NCBI RefSeq assembly: GCF_000699445.3 | Contig: NC_067197.1 | Span: 5,338,152-5,402,151, forward strand | Source of the DNA: Schistosoma haematobium | Lineage: Eukaryota > Platyhelminthes > Trematoda > Strigeidida > Schistosomatidae | Length of the DNA: 64,000 nt | Reading direction: 5' to 3' | Part shown: one piece after another, positions 1 to 14,784 of the stretch | Layout: every line of letters starts with the position of its first letter | Numbering within the stretch: the first letter of the stretch is position 1 | Program-made: the position numbers and the translations under genes | Notes under the pieces: model-generated | Told to the model about the DNA's origin: nothing | Databases searched by the model: none | The model's input: the letters and a program-made list of their open reading frames with translations, nothing else

Positions 1-283
1 ATAGATTTGTGTCATGTTTTGGTCTGGCCGCCTCTAGCTTTCTTCTAACCTACTCCTACACCATAAAACATTGCTCGTCGAGGTAGTTGGTGGTTGGGCA
101 TACGTAATACATGTACCAGCCACCTCAATTGATGTAGCTTCACTAATTCATCAATTGATTTACCATCTTTATGTAGTAACCGTTTCCTAACAACTGAATT
201 ACTTACTCAGTGGTCCCAGGATATACGAACAATACTTCGAAGACACCTATGATCGAATAATAGTGAACTACGAATATCCTCTA
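1..283 (-). mobile_element. SR2-like LINE, C-terminal fragment, cut by window edge
   Basis: Read on the minus strand this encodes a broken version of the C-terminal region that follows the reverse transcriptase in RTE-like LINEs: residues like LRWLVHVLRMPNHQLPRRAM followed by GGQTKT. The same region, sense strand, occurs at 49649-50044, and the two can be aligned almost end to end. Frame breaks and stops are present, so it is a dead remnant. The element continues beyond the left edge of the window. Its upstream end abuts a family-C SINE head at 285, which may have been the insertion partner. Family assignment to SR2/SjR2-type elements is from memory of the motif, not from a search. Confidence 0.7.
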
Positions 284-284
284 T

Positions 285-380
285 ATTCAAACCCGGGACC
301 TATCAATCTCTCGTGCGAGAGCTTAACCATCAGAACACTGAGCTGGCCGGTATCCAGCGGTGTTAATGTCTTCAAACACA
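285..380 (-). repeat. Family-C SINE head fragment
   Basis: Minus-strand tRNA-like head of family C: a B-box-like stretch (GTCCCGGGTTTGA when reversed), the purine/pyrimidine run of the anticodon-arm region and the lead-in CATTAACACCG. The ribozyme and tail are missing. Confidence 0.6.
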
Positions 381-551
381 TTCAGATATCATCTTCTTGG
401 TTAATAAATAATAGCAAAAACATGTAAACAAATGGATATGCAAACACCTAGTTGATTAAATGCTATTCAGAATAAAACTGACATCCTGAAATATATTTAC
501 TAACTATAATTTACTCTAAAATTTCAGAAATCAGTGAAGAATTCTGTTAAA

Positions 552-690
552 CCGGTAGGCTCTGGGTTCGAATCTCTTGAGGCGGGATTATGGATGCGTA
601 CTGTTGAAGAGTCCCATACTAGGATGTAACAGCTGTTCAGTACTTCCAGATTTTCCATGGTAGTTTAACTTCAATTTACTTATCAATTCA
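552..690 (+). repeat. Family-C SINE, decayed hammerhead
   Basis: Contains the B-box motif GGTTCGAATC, the GGCGGGATTATGGATGCG linker, a hammerhead-like segment and the tail TTCCATGGTAGTTTAACTTCAATT. The ribozyme core reads TTGAAGA instead of CTGANGA and GTAAC instead of GAAAC, so it should not cleave. Confidence 0.65.
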
Positions 691-1290
691 ATTATTAAAG
701 AATTCTTTGTTTGTCAAAAGAATGAATTCAGTTTTATACTGAATATCAACTATGGGAAAATATAATTGTTCATAACTAATAACAATAATGTACTTCAATT
801 GTTGTAATTAAGTAATTCTGTTTGTTGTTGTCTTTTGATTTAAAAAATCATTTATCTAAACTATTTATTCCATTTAATCCCAGCCGATCAGATAAACAAA
901 GAATTGGATTTGTAATTGGTAATAGGACGAATTCACCGCTGAAACGTAATTCATTAGATTAGATTACTTTGTATTACTATAAATACCCTTATTATTATTA
1001 TTATTATTATTATTAGTAGTAGTAGTAGTAGTAGTACGGTTACAAATAATAACTATAGTAATAATTAGATTTACCGTTTATTAATCCCATTAATGTATAT
1101 ACAGAATTGTAAAACAACAGATTGCATAATTATCAGACAGATTACATATTATGTCATCAAAACTGTAGATAGAAACTAATTGAAATTAGTCACAAAATAA
1201 TATTGAATGGTTAATAGTGGTAAGTAGTTTTTAAAACTCAGTTTTGTATATAGATACATCCTATTCTTTAAGGTGAATAAGCCTTCTACA
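690..1290. other. AT-rich DNA with (ATT)n(AGT)n microsatellite
   Basis: No coding signal. A compound trinucleotide tract of about nine ATT units followed by about seven AGT units lies at 989-1036. Nothing else recognisable. Confidence 0.6.
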
Positions 1291-1292
1291 AC

Positions 1293-1640
1293 ATGTATAA
1301 TCTTTTAATTGAGATCATGAATCGATTGATGTTAGACCACCGTTGGAAACCTGGAAGCACTGGACGGCCATGTCGTCCTATTTTGGGACTCCTCAGCAGT
1401 GCGCATCCAATAACACCATTGGATGTCGGCTCACTGGTCCAGTAGGTTAAGCGTTCGCGTGCTGGACTGGAGACCCTGAATTCGAATCCTGCGAGCGGGA
1501 TTGTGGATGCGCACTGCTGAGGAATCCCAAAACAGGACGAAATGGTTTTCCAGTGCTCTCAGGTTTCCAACGGTGTTCTAACATTAATCGGTTCATGACC
1601 TCAATCAAAAAATTAATAATCTCCACAACCTCTATACCGA
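1293..1640. repeat. Tail-outward inverted pair of family-C SINEs
   Basis: Bases 1293-1402 are a minus-strand family-C copy (tail, then ribozyme ending in the CTGAGGAG core but with GACA in place of GAAA). Bases 1403-1640 are a plus-strand copy with tRNA-like head (TGGTCCAGTAGGTTAAGCG and TTCGAATCC), ribozyme and tail ending in ATCTCCACAACC. The two copies meet head to head with their tails outward, the same layout seen at several other places in the window. Confidence 0.75.
1511..1556 (+). ncRNA. Hammerhead ribozyme, near-intact (family C)
   Basis: Stem I is perfect (GCACTG / CAGTGC). The core reads CTGAGGA and GAAA, both consistent with the hammerhead consensus CUGANGA...GAAA. Stem II starts with an A.C mismatch and stem III is weakened (ATGG against TTTT), so activity is doubtful. 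Predicted cleavage after TTTTC at 1550. Confidence 0.55.
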
Positions 1641-1867
1641 AGATGCATAATTGTACATACAAGCTTGTACAATCATTTGGGGGGGGTCACATTATAGATA
1701 ATGGACCATTACTATTGTTGTTTTTGTTGTAAAGTTGATAGTCGGTGATTATCCATTATATGTCTTAAATGATATATTCTTTCTATGACAAATCGTCTTA
1801 CCAACTTTGTATAGCTCCTGCAAAAATAATAGATAACTGGAAGAATATTCTGTAGACATACTAGATC

Positions 1868-2757
1868 AGTGACTCAGCCAGTCAGCTGCAACGTAGGACC
1901 AGGCACATATATGCATTGGTCCAAGTTGGCACACCTCATTAGCACAGCAAGATGAGCATCGGATTCATAAAAGTAGTTAATTCAGTGGTGGTAATATATA
2001 AAAGAAAGATTGCATACAAGGATATACTACAGGAAGAAAGATTTAGTACGTAGAAAGAAAGATATGAAGCGATTTTAACCTCATAGTTTAAGGAAAGACA
2101 GATAGTGTATACACCTACACCATCGTGGTCGATTCTGAGCCATGTCACACAGCCTCCAACTATTAGTTACGATAATCACCCGGATCCCAACCAAGTAGTC
2201 CACATCTACCAACATGGCTAAGACCAGAAGTTAGTGACTTCAAGCACTGATGCCACGTTTTGGTTTGGCCGTCCCTAATTTTCTTCCAACCGACCCAACA
2301 TTAATCAGCATTGTGTGTCGTGGTAATCGGTGTTCAGGCATACATAACACGTGGCCCAACCATCTCAGTTGATGAAGATTCACAACCTCATCAACTGATT
2401 AACCATCGTTTCCTAATACCGTGCGTCTAACTTCACTATTACTTACCCGGTGATCCCAGCAGACTCCAGCAATATTACTAAGGCATCTGTGGTAAAATAT
2501 TAGTAGCTTACGAGTATCTTCTACTCTTAACGGCCACGTTTCGCAGCCTTGAACTAGAACAGAATGAACTACCGCGTAGTATACTCGTCTCTTAATTGAT
2601 AGACGGATATCTCGCCTTCGTCATAGGTGACGTAAGTTGGCAAAAGCCAATCGAGCTTTTCGAATCCGTTCTGAGATTTCGTCAGACACCAACCCATTAG
2701 GGCTGATCAAACTTCCAAGATAAGTGAAGTCTTCGACGCGTTCGAATACTTCACTTC
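1868..2757 (-). mobile_element. SR2-like LINE 3' end (C-terminus plus 3' UTR)
   Basis: On the minus strand the right half encodes a decayed C-terminal region with recognisable pieces such as EDFTYLGSLISPNG, HQLRWLGHVLCMPEHRLPRH and related stretches, interrupted by stops and frame changes. The left half, 1868-2200, is the 3' UTR and ends in a degenerate (TGAC)n tail (GACTCAGCCAGTCAGCTG on the plus strand). A tail of TGAC units is what I recall for SjR2-type RTE elements. The 3' UTR recurs at 28646-29076 and, in part, at 35039 and 58770. Not functional. Confidence 0.75.
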
Positions 2758-2759
2758 AC

Positions 2760-3690
2760 TTCAGTGACTACATATTTCATAGAATTAGTGGAAAAGCTCA
2801 AGTATCTAACTAAACAGATGTGAAAAATACAGTGAATAGATGCTAATCTAAATTAACTTTAAAAAAAAATATATTAGCATGAAACATAAAACATTGGTTA
2901 AAGAAATTAGCTTATGAAAAATTGATACTTCTATCTGAGAATATTCTGTTGATATGAACATCCATCAAGCTTTAATTTTGATTATATTTAGGTCTAGTAC
3001 AATATAGTTTATCCTAAAACATGTTTGACAGTATATGCCATCAACTTCTAGTTTTAATAAACAAATTGTCTTGATTACTATTTCCAACTGATTTGTTCCA
3101 GTGTTAGAATATAAACTCATTTGATATGTTTACCAGATCGTTAACTCATATGTTCTTTATTTCAAGATTCTCACTTACACAGTACTCTCTCTACTCATTC
3201 TTCTACTGAATACAATGAACCATTAATTAGGTATCATAAGTTTTAAGGTAACATAAGGTTAACCATAGTTTTTTTTAGCTTCTTATCGTTTTAACTTGTT
3301 TCTTTTTTTTCAAGGAGGTGTATTTTCCTCGACTACTCATTGCTTGTTTTACATTTCTGTCTTTTTTCGATACAACTTTCTTTATACACTTGACTGACAG
3401 TCAGTAGGTGTATATGTACACACACATACACACACATACACACCAATATTCAATTAAAATGGCTATTCAAGCGTTATATACATATTATATCATGCATAAT
3501 CTTATGTAATTTCATAGGTAATGAAATCAGCATAAATAGCTAACTATCATCATTACTTCATTTACGAAACTTTTCTATTTATTTTCCTATTAATCCTAAA
3601 ATTCGTCTTCCCATCATTTCAATATCTTTTGTGGAAAAAAATTAAATTTAGACTTGTACACTATTGGATTCGAACTCAGTGATTTAAAGA
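2760..3690. other. AT-rich DNA without recognised features
   Basis: No coding signal on either strand. A short imperfect CA/TA tract lies near 3416-3444. Nothing else seen. Confidence 0.6.
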
Positions 3691-3841
3691 CTGTCGGGTT
3701 CATTGTGAGGTTGAAGATTTTGGGTTCGATTATTGATTGAATATCATGAATATACACGGAAGAGAAACTTTATCCTAAGACAAAACCAGCATCTGTTACT
3801 TTTACTTTTTAATGGTTTTATTTGTATTTTATACTGATGTA

Positions 3842-3985
3842 TTTTGAAACCCCGTGGGGTGGAGTCGTGGGTATGCACTGCTGAGGAGTTCCACACTGGG
3901 ACGAAACGGCCGTCCAATGCTTCCAGGTTTTTTTTATAGTGGTCTAGCTTCAATTGACTAATGAATTCAACTATTAAATTACGGT
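3842..3985 (+). repeat. Family-C SINE, 5'-truncated, ribozyme intact
   Basis: The head is lost up to the linker GTGGGGTGGAGTCGTGGGTA. The ribozyme follows, then the tail TAGTGGTCTAGCTTCAATTG and AATTCAACTATTAAA. It carries one of the best conserved family-C ribozymes of the window. Confidence 0.75.
3875..3920 (+). ncRNA. Hammerhead ribozyme, core intact (family C)
   Basis: Core CTGAGGA and GAAA are both conserved (N7 = G). Stem II is GTTCC / GGGAC, five pairs counting one U.G. Stem III is the self-complementary ACGGCCGT, four pairs with no loop. Stem I is GCACTG / CAATGC with one mismatch. Cleavage is expected after GTC at 3914. This is a type I layout with stem I open to the flanks, as in the known Schistosoma hammerheads. 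Because stem III lacks a loop, a dimeric fold is probably needed. Confidence 0.75.
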
Positions 3986-4103
3986 AAATAAACAAAAATT
4001 TAAAAGAGTAACTGTGTAAAAAATAAGTGTGCTGAGAAATGTATTTTGATCCCATCACTTGTTATTAACTTTAATCATTCATATAGATCAATTACAAAAT
4101 TTA

Positions 4104-4444
4104 TTGACCGGATACCATCAGCAACAGCCTTTTGTGGGAGAGAAAAAACCAGCTTCCAGCTGAAGAGGAAATTAGGAAAAGACGATGGAAATGGATAGGA
4201 CATACATTACGCAAATCGTCAAACTTCATCACGAGACAAGCCCTAACTTGGAATCCTGAAGGAAGGCGGAAAAGAGGAAGGCCAAAGAACACATTACGTC
4301 GAGAAATAAAAGCAGATATGAAAAAGATGAATAACAACTGGAAGGAGCTGGAAAGGATTGCCCAGGATAGGGTTGGTTGGAGAATGCTGGTGAGTGGCCT
4401 ATGCTCCTTCACGAGGAGTAACAGGCGCAAGTAAGTAAGTAAGT
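4104..4444 (+). mobile_element. TAAG-LINE, 5'-truncated 3' fragment
   Basis: Encodes about 100 residues of the C-terminal region after the reverse transcriptase: [46 protein letters not shown] and a final [12 protein letters not shown], then stop. The 3' end is AACAGGCGCAAGTAAGTAAG, the tetranucleotide tail of the family. There is no catalytic domain, so it is a typical 5'-truncated insertion. It keeps an open frame to the native stop. Confidence 0.85.
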
Positions 4445-5160
4445 TAAAGTGAAACTCATATATTTACTCATAATTAACCTAGAAATATTATGTAATGAAT
4501 ATTTTGAACTGTTGTTAGTGAGTTAAAACTATGCACTGAAAAGGATGCAACATTTTTTAGAGTAGAATAAATCAATAATAGGATACATAGGTGAATCAAT
4601 TGATCAATTACAAGTAATATGGTATCTGGTATGTTTACGCATTATATCAAGTGAGCATATGATATTAGAACAGAGTATTAGAAATGGTAAAATTATTAAT
4701 GGTAATGAAAAATGTTAGCTGTAAGCAATGTGATTCGAGAAGTGATGAATTCATTGAATAGAAGGTATAAGATAACTTTAATAGCCATGGTATATAAGAA
4801 GATAAAAAGTGAATTAATTTAAGCCTTTGCATCACCCAACATTGACAAACACTGGTTACCATTATCGTTAGAAACATACCAAGGTTCTCTGCATCTAATA
4901 ATATCCATCAGTCGAACAGTCATTAACTTCATAGAATGGTGCTACGTCATAAATTGGCTGACCATAATCGTCTTCAAACTTATTCCTAAATCACCAGAAA
5001 CTGTGTATTGATGTAGTTGGTGAATGGATACGAGTAAAACATGTACTTTCAAATGACGTTAACTACAAAACAAAAGTATTTTCACTTTTTATTTAGTCAC
5101 ATACCATATAAATTATAACCGAAAACTAATTAGTCACAATAATGTTCATTCAGGAAAAAT
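4445..5160. other. AT-rich DNA without recognised features
   Basis: Spacer between a LINE fragment and the GATA array. I see no gene, RNA or repeat family here. Confidence 0.55.
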
Positions 5161-5162
5161 TA

Positions 5163-6544
<1,382 letters not shown>

Positions 6545-6740
6545 GCAAAGATAGATGGTGACTAGCAGTGGAAATCAAGATGAGCATTTCATCCTATTTG
6601 AGGCTTATCAGTATATTAAGCTTGTGATTTAAGGCAATATAATAGCAATCCGCACAGGATGCACATATGATAACAATAGACTGATCAAAGTGCAGACCTA
6701 AACAACAATGAGACAATACAAGCAAACAACACCAAGTGTG
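6545..6740 (-). repeat. Family-A (Sm-alpha-like) repeat, decayed ribozyme
   Basis: The minus strand shows a hammerhead-like segment with core CTGATAA (the conserved G8 is changed), loop CTCAAATA, GAAA, and then the family-A 3' flank CCACTGCTAGTCACCATC. The adjoining plus-strand text 6600-6740 resembles the long family-A tail seen near 31200 and 50540 (AAGGCAATAT, AACAACAATGAGA, AACACCAAGTG), pointing to a rearranged or inverted copy. Confidence 0.55.
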
Positions 6741-6776
6741 TTTTTGTATACGTAAATAAAAACTTGATATATTAGA

Positions 6777-6983
6777 CGGTGGTTGGAGGTAGTCGACAGG
6801 AAAAACTTTACCCGAGTTTCGTGCTACTTAGCACTCATCAGCAAGGTGTACCTGTAATCTTGAGGGAACTGGTGCTCCCTGACGGATTCGATCTCGTGTC
6901 ACCCAGCTTCACAGTCAGAGACGTTACCACTAATAAGGACTTGACACCCATGACACTGGTCACCACCCAGTGATCAATCAATT
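6777..6983 (-). repeat. Family-B ribozyme SINE, near full length
   Basis: Reading the minus strand: a leader (GATCACTGGGTGGTGACC), a tRNA-like portion (GTGGTAACGTC as A-box-like, GAGATCGAATCC as B-box-like), CCTCAAGATTACAGG, a hammerhead, and the end CCTGTCGACTACCTCCAACC. About 207 bp. Copies or fragments of the same family lie at 17188-17580, 36190/42668 and 58992. The layout (pol III-type head plus ribozyme) matches the Sm-alpha SINEs of schistosomes, but the sequence is different from family A. Confidence 0.8.
6796..6855 (-). ncRNA. Hammerhead ribozyme, canonical core (family B)
   Basis: The core is CTGATGA...GAAA, exactly canonical. Stem II is GTGCT / AGCAC with tetraloop AAGT. Stem III is ACTC / GGGT (one U.G), four pairs without loop. 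The cleavage triplet is GTA, which fits the NUH rule. Stem I has a proximal part (CCTT / AAAG-type) and a distal part ACAGG / CCTGT separated by an internal loop; a stem I bulge is typical of natural fast hammerheads that make a loop I-loop II contact. This is the most convincing ribozyme of the window. Confidence 0.85.
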
Positions 6984-7152
6984 GTAAAAACTTGATGCAT
7001 AACTTTTTATTTACATTAATGAATATGACTAAACAAAAAATGAATTTTTTTTAACGAAAATTACTCATGTTACTAATTAGATTCAATTCTAAATGAAGTA
7101 TATAGATGATCCCTGTTTCATTTATATCAGAAATAAACTTTTTGTGCAAGAC

Positions 7153-7425
7153 TATCATTTATGAACGAACCAATCACGTATAAGATAATAGGTCCCGGAT
7201 TTTGGAGGGAAATTCATTCATCCATTTGACTAAATAGAATTTTTGACATTATAGCTGATGTTAGTTCGTGATGAAAACTCGAAATCTAATTCCTAATCTT
7301 AATCATCCCCTGTAATTTTTAACACACTGGTTTATAACGCTTATTTGGACCTGGCTATTAAGTGAACACTTTCGAGGTCAGTCTGGCGTTGCTCAAATGT
7401 TGTCCATAAATTATAGTCTTACCAC
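7153..7425 (-). repeat. Unclassified dispersed repeat X
   Basis: The minus strand of this interval resembles the plus strand of 55595-55864: shared pieces include GAACGAACCAATCACG / its complement, GATTTCGAGTTTTCATCACG-like text, AAATTCATTCATCCATTTGAC and GAAATTC...CCAAAAT. Neither copy has a coding frame. Family unknown. Confidence 0.5.
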
Positions 7426-7594
7426 TTTTGGGAGCATCATAACATGAATTAAATAGTTTAATAATGTACATTACTAATTTGTCAATTATTACGTTTTTCA
7501 CATGATTAAAGTTTTATTAGAAGAAGGTATCATGACAGTTCAGTGTATTTGATGCTATTTTACTTAAACTCTTACTCAACATATTAGTTACAAT
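7426..7594. other. AT-rich target DNA next to the LINE
   Basis: Short AT-rich spacer ending at the left target-site duplication of the full-length LINE. No feature seen. Confidence 0.4.
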
Positions 7595-7608
7595 AAAAGA
7601 TCAATCAT
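7595..7608. repeat. Target-site duplication, left copy
   Basis: AAAAGATCAATCAT, 14 bp, is repeated exactly at 10819-10832, on the other side of the LINE. Confidence 0.9.
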
Positions 7609-7614
7609 TACTTA

Positions 7615-10541
<2,927 letters not shown>

Positions 10542-10818
10542 GTACCTACAAAAATTTTTGCTCTGGTTGTTAGAAGGGGCATCGGCCTCGTGGCTTCCGA
10601 AGGAACTCGGCTTTCACCATGAAGCGTCATAATTCTTCTAAATGAAGACCTTCTAACTCTCAGGGCAGAGTTGAAATGGTTTGGATTATTTTTTGTGGTA
10701 AGCGTTTTTTTAGCGAGTTAGTTTTCTACGGGATGGGGACGCTAACCCCATGCCCAACCCTCCTCCTTTACCCGGGCTTGGGACCCGCAGCAACCCTATA
10801 AGAGCTACAGGCGGAGTT
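10542..10818 (-). other. LINE 5' untranslated leader
   Basis: Begins (minus strand) AACTCCGCCTG, then GGGTCCCAAGCCCGGGTAAA, GGAGGAGGGTTGGGCATGGG, a hairpin-forming stretch ATGGGG...CCCCAT, CCCGTAGAAAACTAACTCGC and TAAAAAAACGCT. The same block starts the copies at 42052 and 42667, is found inverted in the fragments at 11467 and 26087, and stands alone at 26478-26596. Its GC content is far above that of the surroundings. Confidence 0.8.
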
Positions 10819-10897
10819 AAAAGATCAATCATAGTTAATTAAAATATTGAAGTATGTGAAGAAGTGACAAACTTTTTACAAAGATATAATCTAGATC

Positions 10898-11070
10898 ACA
10901 ATTGAAAACCTAGAAGCATTGGACGACCGTTTCGTCCTAGTATGGGATTTTTTAGAAGTGTGCACCCACGATCCTAGACGATGGATTCGGACCCAGGACC
11001 TTCAGTCTCGGAGGTAAACGCTTAACCCCTAGACGATTGAGCAGATATCCAACGGTGCTAATGTCTAACT
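10898..11070 (-). repeat. Family-C SINE, decayed
   Basis: Minus-strand copy with tail, a hammerhead remnant (GGACGAAACGG retained, but the CTGAGGAG side reads CTAAAAAA), and a tRNA-like head (GGTCCTGGGTCCGAATCC when reversed). Confidence 0.65.
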
Positions 11071-11360
11071 TCGAAAATACCACAAACTCTCATTTTAAAA
11101 ATACTTAATACTTTAAAAGATGTCATCAGAAATGGGATAATACTCAAAGAATTATTGAAAACTAGGAACCATTAAACGGCTATTTTGTCCTAATAAATGA
11201 TTCCTTAGAAGTGTGTATGCAAGACATTATCAAGGTCCATAGGTTTGGTAATAATGCCTTATAACAAATACATTATCTTTGGACCACTAAGTTTAGATTT
11301 ATTGATCCACACTTCCGAATTCAATCACTTCTCCATATTATACGTCATAATTGGACTCAT

Positions 11361-11588
11361 TACTTACGCTTGTTACTCCTCTTGGAGGGGCATAGGCCTC
11401 CCACCATCAGTCTCCATTCAACCCTGCCCTGGGTACTCATTTCTAGTTGTTTCCAGTTGCTATTCCCTTCTAGAGTTACTGCCAGTTGCAAGCCCAGGTA
11501 AAGGAGGAGGGTTGAACATGGGGTGGGCAACCCCATCACGTAGAAAAAAGTCTTACTAAAAAAACGCCAACCAGATTAAACAAATTAA
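11361..11588. mobile_element. TAAG-LINE fragment with inverted 5' leader (twin priming)
   Basis: Bases 11361-11465 are the 3' end of the LINE on the minus strand (TACTTACGCTTGTTACTCCT on the plus strand). Bases 11467-11575 are the 5' leader in plus orientation, starting CTTCTAGAGTTACTGCC and running to AAAAAAACGCCAACCA. The whole is flanked by AATTGGACTCAT (11349-11360) and AATTGAACTCAT (11589-11600), a 12-bp duplication with one difference. So it is one insertion event with an inverted 5' part, as produced by twin priming in LINEs. Confidence 0.8.
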
Positions 11589-11600
11589 AATTGAACTCAT

Positions 11601-12295
11601 GGTTGAAGTTAAATTTTTATATTTGTTTCCTAAATAATAACAATATCGTCTTAGAACCTTTGATCATCTACAAAGTCACTTAATTCATGAAGATGACCGT
11701 TTAGTTATTAAGAAAAGATTAAACAAAGTTTAAACTGATCTGGTTTACAATCATAGTTTTATATATGTGATAAACTCATAAGTACCAAGATAAATTCTGA
11801 ATTATACAATCAGTACCACAATAACAGCGAATACTATTATTACTGATATTACTATTAGTATATCGCTATATACTACTAATATACTACTATCACCACTACT
11901 GCGACTACTACTCCTACTACTACCACTACCACTACCACTATTATTATTATTATTATTATTATTGCTACTACTACTACTAATCCACTTGATTAATGAATTG
12001 ATTACACATAACCAGATAAATACGTCTAATTTTTACCGTTAATTAACTCTTATGTTCAGAATATGTTTGTCTTTTTTTCCATTGAGTTTAACAAGCTACA
12101 TATCTATGTACATAATAAACTTATTGAATGAATCACTGACTGATATCAGTTTAATTTATCAGAACAAACAAAATGCATGGTATTTAAATTGAATGGTCAA
12201 GAAGGAGAATGAGTAATGGAGAGTAAAGTTTATTCATGATAAGTTATTTTTCATAAGCTTAAATCAAGAATTTATGTTCATTAGACTATTATAGA
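11601..12295. other. AT-rich DNA with CTA/TTA trinucleotide tracts
   Basis: No gene. Imperfect CTA, CCA and TTA trinucleotide tracts lie at 11870-11985. Confidence 0.55.
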
Positions 12296-12299
12296 GAAG

Positions 12300-12420
12300 T
12301 AAGAAGCTTTGAATAGGTTTTTCGTCTTAGTATGGAGCACGTGAACAGTGTGTATGCATAATTCCGCCATGGGGAATCGAACTCAGGATCTTCTGTCAAA
12401 CACATCAAGACTAACCTCTG
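12300..12420 (-). repeat. Family-C SINE, strongly decayed
   Basis: Minus-strand remnants: TTTTTCGTCTTAGTATGG (ribozyme) and CGCCATGGGGAATCGAACTC with AGGATCTTCTGTC (head). Not functional. Confidence 0.5.
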
Positions 12421-12429
12421 TAATAATAA

Positions 12430-14660
12430 GTTTCAATGATGACCTATGTAAGATCAGTTTGTGATTTAAAAAACATGAAAATACCTAAAATTGACAAGAA
12501 GTTTCTATTAATTTCTACCAGCTAATTAATCATTCCATGAAATTATTCATTTTCTTGATAGATTACTTATAAATGAAAAAGTATAATTAAGAGTAAAATA
12601 ACACGTATAACAATGTAATTTATAAATATTGAATTCATTATGCCCAAATGATAACGATGATGATGGTGATGATGAAGATTATCATGAACTTTACAACACT
12701 GTTACTAATTGCACATGATATGCCAATGTTGTTACGACTGTTTTCTGTATATATATATGCTTTTCTTTTGTTTTGTTTGCTATTCAATCTTTATACACAG
12801 AATTGGCACACACAACACACGAGTGTGGAGAGAGAGAGGGAGAAAGGGGGGGCGATAGAGGAAGAAAATCGGTTGTACTTGATAATTCACATCATCACTT
12901 TAGATTATAACAATAATAAACATACAATTATATGTAGATACATGTAATTCTACACTTCTTGTATTCCAAGTAATAATGATCATTTTAAGTTGTGTGTTTT
13001 TTGTTGTTGTAATATGTAGTTAATGATAAATTGCAATAACATGTGTTGTTAACATACAGAAATTATTATTATTATTTTTTGGTTTTGTTTTTACATTCAG
13101 ACTAGTTAAAGGTTGTTAATACTGTGAAGAATGGTTACATTAGTTTATTATTAGTATTATTACCACCTCTGATTAGTGTTATCTAATTCAAATGGAATTC
13201 TGACAACAAAATCTAACACATGAATGATTAGTTTTGAAAATGACAAATGCATTCCTTCTTACTTCAAGATAGTTCTAACCTTTCAGTTGTACATATCAAA
13301 ATACACAATGTATTAAAACGATGCATCTATACGCACACCTACACACACATACATATATGCTCTCTCGCTCACTCGCTCGCTATCACTCTGTTGGCACGTG
13401 TATGTTTTCTTGTTAAAGGTCAATATATTGATAAGAAAATTTATTGAAAAAAAAAGTTCACTGAACATATACCCCCCCCACCAATCATCTCTATACAACA
13501 TATTAAACTGTCTGTTTTCATTCAATATGGTGTAAAGTAAAACAACAACAACAAAAAAGAGGGATATTGAGAAACCAGAAATTGACTAACGGAATTCTTT
13601 TCGATGGGAAATAGATAAAAAGAGAGAAAGAAAAGAAAAGAGTGAATAAATGAATGAATAAAGAATAGTGAAAAGGTCAATGGTATATTTCAAATAATGA
13701 CAACTGACATGATAGGAGGTTTTTTTTAATAAATATTCATCATAAGTATATAATTGCAATGAAGTGATAAAAACAATTCAATGTTCAAAAGGTGGAGAAG
13801 GAAATTGTGTGAGGATGTCGATGACGATAATAATGTCGATGTTGATGATGATGATGATGAATAATGATTATGACTCTAAGTGAAAACTATGTTACATCCA
13901 TGTGTTCATAATGATAAATTGGTTTCATTATTCTAATTCTACATACTACTTACATACATACATCATACATACATACATACATACATACATACATACATAC
14001 ATACATACATACATACATACATACATACACAAATACATCCAAACATACTTTTAAATTACCTAATTATATCTTTTAATCTTATAAGATAGATGTATGTTGT
14101 AAATGATTGATGATGGTAATTTTCATATTTATATCCATATGAAATAGATAAAATGTATATGATAAAATGTGAGGGATATTAAAAGGAGGAAAACAAACAA
14201 ACAACACTAGTGAATGGGTAAGTGACAAGGTTAAGGTGTATAACTTTTCCAATGTACATGTGTAACATAGAAATTAACAAAAGCTATCTATGATTGATTA
14301 TTATTTGTCTTTTCTAAAAACAAAAAAAAAACATGATATTTTTTAAAATGTAATACATATACATGATACACATTCTCATTGTTGTCATCATCATGATCAT
14401 CATCAACAGCAGGGAGTGAAGGTATTTTCAAGAGAAAAGTTTATTTTTCTACTAAGTAACTAGAAGAATTATATTTGAACAAAGACAGGACAGTAACAAT
14501 ACGTATATTTGTTTTATAGTTAACATAACAGAATCATATATTACTAATAATAATCATATACTCAATAGCATCAAATTTCAGAGGGTAATTTATGGAGTTT
14601 TAGTGAAAATGCCTTGTTCAATCGGCTTCGGTGATATTACCTGTAAGGCAAATACCTATC
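12430..14660. other. AT-rich DNA, simple repeats only
   Basis: More than 2 kb without recognised genes or repeat families. It holds small GATGATG tracts near 12655 and 13850, CA/CTCT-rich text near 13335-13385, and a (CATA)n array at about 13957-14029. Open frames here are short and of simple composition. This is the longest stretch free of mobile elements in the left half. Confidence 0.55.
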
Positions 14661-14664
14661 GATG

Positions 14665-14784
<120 letters not shown>

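Noticed and set aside
10690..10818. HDV-like ribozyme at the LINE 5' end
   Set aside because: A P1-like pairing of the first bases with GGAGGAGGGTT gave only five pairs, and no matching P2 was found; kept only as a question in the findings.
13957..14029. CRISPR-like regular repeats (CATA array, 67-bp tandem at 33552)
   Set aside because: No unique spacers, eukaryotic sequence context, microsatellite or minisatellite periods.
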